A DNA stretch of 9,837 nucleotides, taken from Dehalococcoidia bacterium. Lineage in GTDB: Bacteria; Chloroflexota; Dehalococcoidia; GIF9; UBA5629. A program made the translations under genes and the position numbers. Below the pieces are notes generated by a model. The model saw nothing but the letters and a program-made list of their open reading frames with translations. It was not told the DNA's origin and made no database searches. Where the stretch lies: assembly GCA_016927965.1 (NCBI GenBank), contig JAFGLP010000109.1, positions 1 to 9,837 on the forward strand. The letters are read 5' to 3'. Of the stretch, positions 5,859 through 9,837 are shown piece after piece. Each line of letters begins with the position of its first letter. Position 1 is the stretch's first letter.

Positions 5859-7043
5859 ATGAACAGAATTAGAAGATATGGCATACCATTATTAATATTA
5901 ACTATATTGCTTCTTAGCTTTGTGGTGGGTTGTGTTGGCGGAACCAGCTACGGCAGTGGGTGTTCAGGTTCGGCAGCGCAGGGATGGTCTGGTTTTACCC
6001 CATATAAGGACGTAATATGTTTTGGATCTATGGAAGGTAAAGTGATAGCCATTGATCCGCAAGCAAGATCTGATAATCAGACATTTCCTGCAGATGGTGA
6101 GTGGGTATATGAAATGAAGACTGCTTCTTCCGGGGCAGCTTGCGGCGCCATGTGTGGTTCAGGCGCATCAACTTCAGGACCGGGCGTATACTGTACCCCG
6201 GCAGTATTAGATGATCTGGTATATGCAGGCACCTATAATGGGAAAATATATGCGTTTAATGCAAACCGGGGTGTTGTCAGGTGGACTTACCCTCGTGAAG
6301 GGTTTGAGACAGTAGGAGCGGTTGTCGGCAATATTATTACAGATGGACAGAATCTGTATTTCGGCAGCGCTAATACCAAGGTGTATGCCCTTGACGGAGC
6401 AACCGGAGATTTCTTATGGGAATTTACTACATCTGATAAAATCTGGACAACCCCTGCTATAGATAAAGGGGTGATATATGTCGGAAACTATGGAGGTAAC
6501 ATATACGCTCTGTCGGCTGACTCTGGTAAAGAGATATGGAGTATAAAAATACCTTCAGCGGTTTCCTCGGCTATCTCGGTAAATGGGGATAATATTTACT
6601 TCGGAACATTTGATCGCTATCTTTACGCAATGAATAAAGACAGCGCCAAGGAGAAGTGGAAATTTACGGCAGGTAACTGGTTCTGGGCGAAACCGGTTAT
6701 ACATGAAGGCAAGGTATATGCGGCTTGTCTGGATCATAATTTATATGTTTTGGATGAGTCCAGCGGTAACCTGCTATGGAAATTTGAGACGGAAAGCCCC
6801 ATCGTGGGTACGCCTGCGATATCTGGGGAATTCCTGTACGTGATATGTGACACGGGTATACTGTATAAGTTGGACCTGGATACCGGTGAAAAGATTACCA
6901 GTATACCGCTGGGATACACCGTTTATGGTTCACCCTATGTATCTGGTGATATGGTATACGTATACGCCAGGGACCATAGCGTATATGCGTTTGATATTGT
7001 AAATAACGTAGTAGACTGGGAATTCTCCTCATTTTTAAAATAG
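5859..7043 (+). CDS. BamB-like PQQ-repeat beta-propeller lipoprotein
   Basis: The 394-residue protein starts with a basic n-region (MNRIRRYG), a hydrophobic segment (about 9-24) and a lipobox VVGC with Cys25, so it is probably a lipid-anchored extracytoplasmic protein. Most of the rest consists of PQQ-type propeller blades, such as LYFGSANTKVYALDGATGD (166-184) and IYVGNYGGNIYALSADSGK (206-224). The blade Trp residues fall at 142, 187, 227, 267, 307 and 387, with a degenerate position at 347 and an aromatic at Y84, which fits eight blades. The fold and length resemble BamB of the outer membrane assembly complex and quinoprotein propellers, but no enzyme residues are recognised. A Cys/Gly/Ser-rich insert (90-112; C95, C99, C112) interrupts the first blades. 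Its place between yidD and yidC suggests a role near membrane protein insertion or folding; this is inference. The ribosome site is weak. Confidence 0.85.
   Translation: MNRIRRYGIPLLILTILLLSFVVGCVGGTSYGSGCSGSAAQGWSGFTPYKDVICFGSMEGKVIAIDPQARSDNQTFPADGEWVYEMKTASSGAACGAMCGSGASTSGPGVYCTPAVLDDLVYAGTYNGKIYAFNANRGVVRWTYPREGFETVGAVVGNIITDGQNLYFGSANTKVYALDGATGDFLWEFTTSDKIWTTPAIDKGVIYVGNYGGNIYALSADSGKEIWSIKIPSAVSSAISVNGDNIYFGTFDRYLYAMNKDSAKEKWKFTAGNWFWAKPVIHEGKVYAACLDHNLYVLDESSGNLLWKFETESPIVGTPAISGEFLYVICDTGILYKLDLDTGEKITSIPLGYTVYGSPYVSGDMVYVYARDHSVYAFDIVNNVVDWEFSSFLK
6216..7028 (+). repeat. In-frame 120-bp (40-residue) propeller blade repeats
   Basis: Within the lipoprotein gene the motif xLYxG...YALDxxSGxxxW recurs. 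The Trp positions are spaced 45, 40, 40 and 40 residues (142, 187, 227, 267, 307), then 80 residues to 387 across one degenerate blade. The DNA copies are diverged, so the regularity lies at protein level rather than as recent DNA duplication. Confidence 0.75.
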
Positions 7044-7052
7044 GTCAGATAA

Positions 7053-7874
7053 ATGGTTGAAATTTGGAATTTAGCGATACTTGATCCGATTATGAACGGG
7101 CTGATTGCCCTGTCAACGTTACTGTGGAACAACTTTGGTCTTGCTATAATCGTGCTGACTGTAGCAGTCCGCTTTGTCTTGTTGCCTCTTACTTTCAAGC
7201 AGACGCAGTCCACTGTAACCATGCAGGCCCTGCAGCCTAAATTACAGGAAATACAGAAAAAATATGCCAGGAACCAGCAGCAGATGCAGAAAGAAATTAT
7301 GCGTCTGTATAAAGAAGCAGGCATCAGCCCTCTGGGCTGCATGTGGCCCATGCTGATTCAAATGCCGATATGGATTGCCCTTTACCAGTCTATCATGCAG
7401 GCGCTGGCTGCAACACCGGAAAATCTGCTGGCTTTATCACAGCATCTTTATGCATGGGACATGGTGGGACAAGCCATACCCTTAAATGAGAATTTTCTGG
7501 GAATGAAGTTATCCCAGCCGGATCCTACAATGCTGTTGGCAATTCTGGTGGGTATAACAATGTGGGTCCAGCAGAAGATGGTCACGCCGCCGTCCACCAA
7601 TCCTCAACAACAGCAGATGTCCAGCATGACCACGTTGATGATGCCGATGATGTTCGCCTTTTTCACGTTATCGTTCCCCAGCGGACTAGCCCTGTACTGG
7701 GTCGTGTCTAACGTTATCGGTATCGCAGTCCAGTATTTTGTTGGTCATGGATGGGGCTATTTTAAAATGCCGTCATTGAGGCCTCAACCACAGACACAGC
7801 CGTCAGCAGGCGCACAACAAAAAACCGGAGAGCAAAAGGCCCTCAAAGAGGGTACGGATAAAAAGAAGGGATAA
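7053..7874 (+). CDS. yidC: YidC/Oxa1-family membrane protein insertase
   Basis: The 273-residue protein is the short form of YidC without the large extracytoplasmic P1 domain of Gram-negative homologues. Hydrophobic segments lie at about 14-46, 97-120, 158-172 and 195-231 (the last long enough for two). The conserved membrane-groove Arg is R40 in AVRFVLLPLTFKQ. A cytoplasmic amphipathic hairpin follows (ALQPKLQEIQKKY, 59-71, and KEIMRLYKEAG, 80-90), then SPLGCMWPMLIQMPIWIALY. A methionine-rich stretch MSSMTTLMMPMMFAFF (189-204) precedes SGLALYWVVSN. The hydrophilic tail (about 240-273) is rich in Gln, Pro and Lys and may contact ribosomes, as in other short YidC proteins. It inserts proteins into the cytoplasmic membrane alone or with SecYEG. 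It starts nine bases after the lipoprotein gene; jag follows two bases after the stop. Confidence 0.95.
   Translation: MVEIWNLAILDPIMNGLIALSTLLWNNFGLAIIVLTVAVRFVLLPLTFKQTQSTVTMQALQPKLQEIQKKYARNQQQMQKEIMRLYKEAGISPLGCMWPMLIQMPIWIALYQSIMQALAATPENLLALSQHLYAWDMVGQAIPLNENFLGMKLSQPDPTMLLAILVGITMWVQQKMVTPPSTNPQQQQMSSMTTLMMPMMFAFFTLSFPSGLALYWVVSNVIGIAVQYFVGHGWGYFKMPSLRPQPQTQPSAGAQQKTGEQKALKEGTDKKKG
7865..7870 (+). promoter_or_regulatory. Ribosome binding site for jag, within the yidC end
   Basis: GAAGGG lies in the last codons of yidC, six bases before the TTG at 7877, and supports that non-ATG start. Confidence 0.55.
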
Positions 7875-7876
7875 AA

Positions 7877-8533
7877 TTGAAAGAACTGGAGATAAGCGCA
7901 AAAACCGTTGAGGAAGCCACTCGAGTGGCACTTGAGCAATTGGGTGTATCCAGAGACCTGGTTGAGATCACGGTTATTAAGAAAGGCAAATCCGGTGTTC
8001 TGGGTGTTGGAGCAGAAGATGCCAGAATCATGGTAGTATTGCTCGATGAGGAGAATGAATCTATAACGGAAGCGGATGAGGCGGAAACGGCACGGGCAGT
8101 GTTAAGCGAAACCTTAAAGATAATGGGTATTGTTGCCACCGTTGATATAAACAGGTCATCGGATCAAAGTGCGCCGGTAACGCTGAATATTGAGGGTGAT
8201 GATCTCGGAGTTTTGATTGGCCGCAGGGGACAGGCATTAGCATCTCTACAGTATCTGGTGCGGCTGATGGTTGCTGAGAGATTAAAGAAGTGGATGTCCA
8301 TCAATGTGGATGTTGATTGGTATAAAAAACGGCATTACGAATCATTGAAGAAGATGGCACTCCGTTTGGCTGAACAGGTTACGAGAAGGAGACGTTCCAT
8401 TACCATGGAGCCGATGCCCCCGGATGAAAGGCGCATTATTCATATTACCCTGGCCAATAATCCGGATATTGAAACAGAGAGCACCGGTGAAGGCGATGGC
8501 CGACGTGTAGTAATTCAGTCAAGGAAGCGCTAG
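7877..8533 (+). CDS. jag: Jag/KhpB (EloR)-type RNA-binding protein with KH and R3H domains
   Basis: The 218-residue protein has all three parts of the Jag family. The Jag-N domain (about 1-56) shows KKGKSGVLGVGAEDARI. The KH domain (about 78-150) has the RNA-binding loop GRRG (115-118) in VLIGRRGQALASLQYLV. The C-terminal R3H domain has R185-x3-H189 in PDERRIIHITL. An acidic linker (57-70) separates Jag-N and KH. In Firmicutes this protein (KhpB/EloR) works with KhpA in RNA binding and control of cell elongation; the role here is inferred from the family. The start is TTG at 7877, two bases after the yidC stop, as expected of the conserved yidC-jag pair. The product lacks a transmembrane segment. 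Confidence 0.93.
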   Translation: MKELEISAKTVEEATRVALEQLGVSRDLVEITVIKKGKSGVLGVGAEDARIMVVLLDEENESITEADEAETARAVLSETLKIMGIVATVDINRSSDQSAPVTLNIEGDDLGVLIGRRGQALASLQYLVRLMVAERLKKWMSINVDVDWYKKRHYESLKKMALRLAEQVTRRRRSITMEPMPPDERRIIHITLANNPDIETESTGEGDGRRVVIQSRKR

Positions 8534-8535
8534 CC

Positions 8536-9837
8536 ATGTTTCAACCAGTTAACAGCAAAGTCAATTTCCCCGAAATTGAGAAGAAAGTCCTGACACTCTG
8601 GCATGAAAGACGTGTCTTCGAGACAAGCATAGAGCAGAGGAAAACCTCTCCAAAATACATTTTTTATGAAGGCCCTCCTACGGCAAATGGCAATCCGGGC
8701 ATTCACCATGTGCTGTCCAGGGTCTTTAAAGATGTAATTCCCCGGTACAAGACCATGAAAGGTTATTGTGTACCCAGAAAAGCAGGCTGGGATACACATG
8801 GATTGCCAGTTGAGCTGGAAGTCGAGAAGATGCTTGGGTTTACCGGTAAAGCCCAGATCGAAGACTACGGGATAGCCAAGTTCAACGCTCTATGCCGGGA
8901 AAGCGTATTTAAATATCTCAAACAATGGGACTCGCTTACCGAGCGGATCGGTTTTTGGCTGGATATAGACCATCCTTATGTTACGCTTGATAACACCTAC
9001 ATCGAATCCTGCTGGTGGGCTATCAAGCAGCTCTGGGACAAAGGGCTGATTTATCAGGGATACAAGGTGACTCCTCATTGCCCCCGCTGCGGTACGTCGC
9101 TAAGCTCGCACGAGGTAGCGCTGGGATATAAGGATGATACTGTCGACCCTTCTGTCTATATAAAGTTCAAAATACACAGCGTACCTGAAGCCGTAAAAGA
9201 TGATAAATCAGGGACATTCTCACTGTCCAAAGCTATAAAAGACGGTAAAGCATATTTCCTGGCCTGGACGACTACTCCCTGGACATTACCTGGCAATACA
9301 TCGCTGGCGCTCTCGGCGGATTCCGATTATGGGGTCATTGAGTATCAGGGAGACTATTTGATTTTTGCCACAGCATTAATGGACCAGGTGAGCCTGGATG
9401 ATAAACCTGTGCTTATGATCATGAAAGGCAGTGATCTGGCCGGTTCGAAATACATACCTCTATTCAATCCCCACGAATTTGGCATTGAAAGGAAACGTGC
9501 CAAAGAGGGCATACAGGGGCAGTTTGATACTCAAAAACCGGATAATGCACTGGTTTACAAGGTAATAAACGCCGACTTTGTATCCATGGAAGATGGTACC
9601 GGCATTGTTCATATCGCCCCCGCCTTTGGTGAAGTCGACTTTTTGGCAGGTCTTGAGCATAACCTGGATTTTGTGCAACAGGTGGACCTCTCAGGCAATT
9701 TGACCGGGACGTACCCATTTTCAGGAAAGTTTGTGAAGGACGCCGACCCGCTGGTGCTCAAAGACCTTGAATCGCGCAACCTTCTATATAAGAGCACTAC
9801 AATCAAGCATACCTATCCTTTTTGCTGGCGTTGTGAT
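8536..9837 (+). CDS. ileS: Isoleucyl-tRNA synthetase, N-terminal 434 residues, cut by window edge
   Basis: From the ATG at 8536 the frame is open to the last base, giving 434 residues of an enzyme of about 1,000. It charges tRNA-Ile and edits misactivated valine. Visible parts are EGPPTANGNPGIHHVL (45-60), the nucleotide-binding signature in swapped GxHH form; GWDTHGLP (84-91); and CPRC (182-185) with CWRC (430-433), the two Cys pairs that would bind zinc as in Thermus IleRS. The editing (CP1) domain shows AWTTTPWTLPGNTS (243-256) and GTGIVHIAPAFGEVDF (354-369), with Asp368 at the usual amino-acid-clamping position. PRCGTSLSSHEVALGYKD marks the type 2 (eukaryote-like) IleRS branch. AAGGAA lies nine bases before the start. 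The gene follows jag by two bases with no T-box leader. The KMSKS loop and anticodon-binding domain are outside the window. Confidence 0.95.
   Translation, partial: MFQPVNSKVNFPEIEKKVLTLWHERRVFETSIEQRKTSPKYIFYEGPPTANGNPGIHHVLSRVFKDVIPRYKTMKGYCVPRKAGWDTHGLPVELEVEKMLGFTGKAQIEDYGIAKFNALCRESVFKYLKQWDSLTERIGFWLDIDHPYVTLDNTYIESCWWAIKQLWDKGLIYQGYKVTPHCPRCGTSLSSHEVALGYKDDTVDPSVYIKFKIHSVPEAVKDDKSGTFSLSKAIKDGKAYFLAWTTTPWTLPGNTSLALSADSDYGVIEYQGDYLIFATALMDQVSLDDKPVLMIMKGSDLAGSKYIPLFNPHEFGIERKRAKEGIQGQFDTQKPDNALVYKVINADFVSMEDGTGIVHIAPAFGEVDFLAGLEHNLDFVQQVDLSGNLTGTYPFSGKFVKDADPLVLKDLESRNLLYKSTTIKHTYPFCWRCD

Noticed and set aside
6935..7351. 138-codon minus-strand frame across the lipoprotein-yidC junction
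   Set aside because: It is antisense to two well-supported genes with no promoter or family pattern.
8521..8535. T-box leader for ileS
   Set aside because: Only two bases separate jag and ileS, and no leader or antiterminator structure can fit.
1..9837. CRISPR array, tRNA or rRNA genes, defence or phage genes
   Set aside because: No spaced direct repeats, cloverleaf or rRNA sequence, and no defence or phage protein families were found on either strand.

Overview
The window is housekeeping DNA from a bacterium of moderate GC content. Gene order and protein style suggest Dehalococcoidia or a related Chloroflexota lineage: a short YidC without the large periplasmic domain, a type 2 isoleucyl-tRNA synthetase, a YchF-type GTPase with an unusual P-loop region, and frequent TTG/GTG starts. 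This assignment is an inference from gene content and was not tested by a database search.

The left part reads leftward (minus strand). At the extreme left edge is the 5' part of an IS1595-family (ISXO2-like) transposase gene with its own promoter; its 3' part lies outside the window. Immediately beyond the IS end is a complete phosphoenolpyruvate synthase gene (pps, 444-2717), and behind that a YchF-like GTPase gene (2834-3934). A 139-bp divergent intergenic region then carries one plausible promoter for each direction.

The right part reads rightward as one tightly packed array from 4074 to the window end: rpsF - ssb - rpsR - rpmH - rnpA - yidD - a BamB-like beta-propeller lipoprotein gene - yidC - jag - ileS (5' part only). 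Gaps are at most 44 bp, and rnpA and yidD overlap. This joins two conserved clusters that are usually separate: rpsF-ssb-rpsR (ribosome and replication) and rpmH-rnpA-yidD-yidC-jag (ribosome, RNase P, membrane insertion). A tRNA charging gene is attached at the end. A strong extended -10 promoter ahead of rpsF is the only convincing one for the array.

The best points for a second look are these: the swapped GxHH signature (G55-I-H-H58) in place of HxGH in IleRS; the eight-blade lipoprotein with an exact 40-residue period and a Cys-rich insert between yidD and yidC; the missing usual switch I sequence in the YchF-like protein; the merged operon itself; and the rpmH-rnpA junction, which lacks a Shine-Dalgarno sequence and keeps one reading frame. 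I see no CRISPR array, tRNA, rRNA, phage or defence system. I do not believe the window contains a wholly new system.
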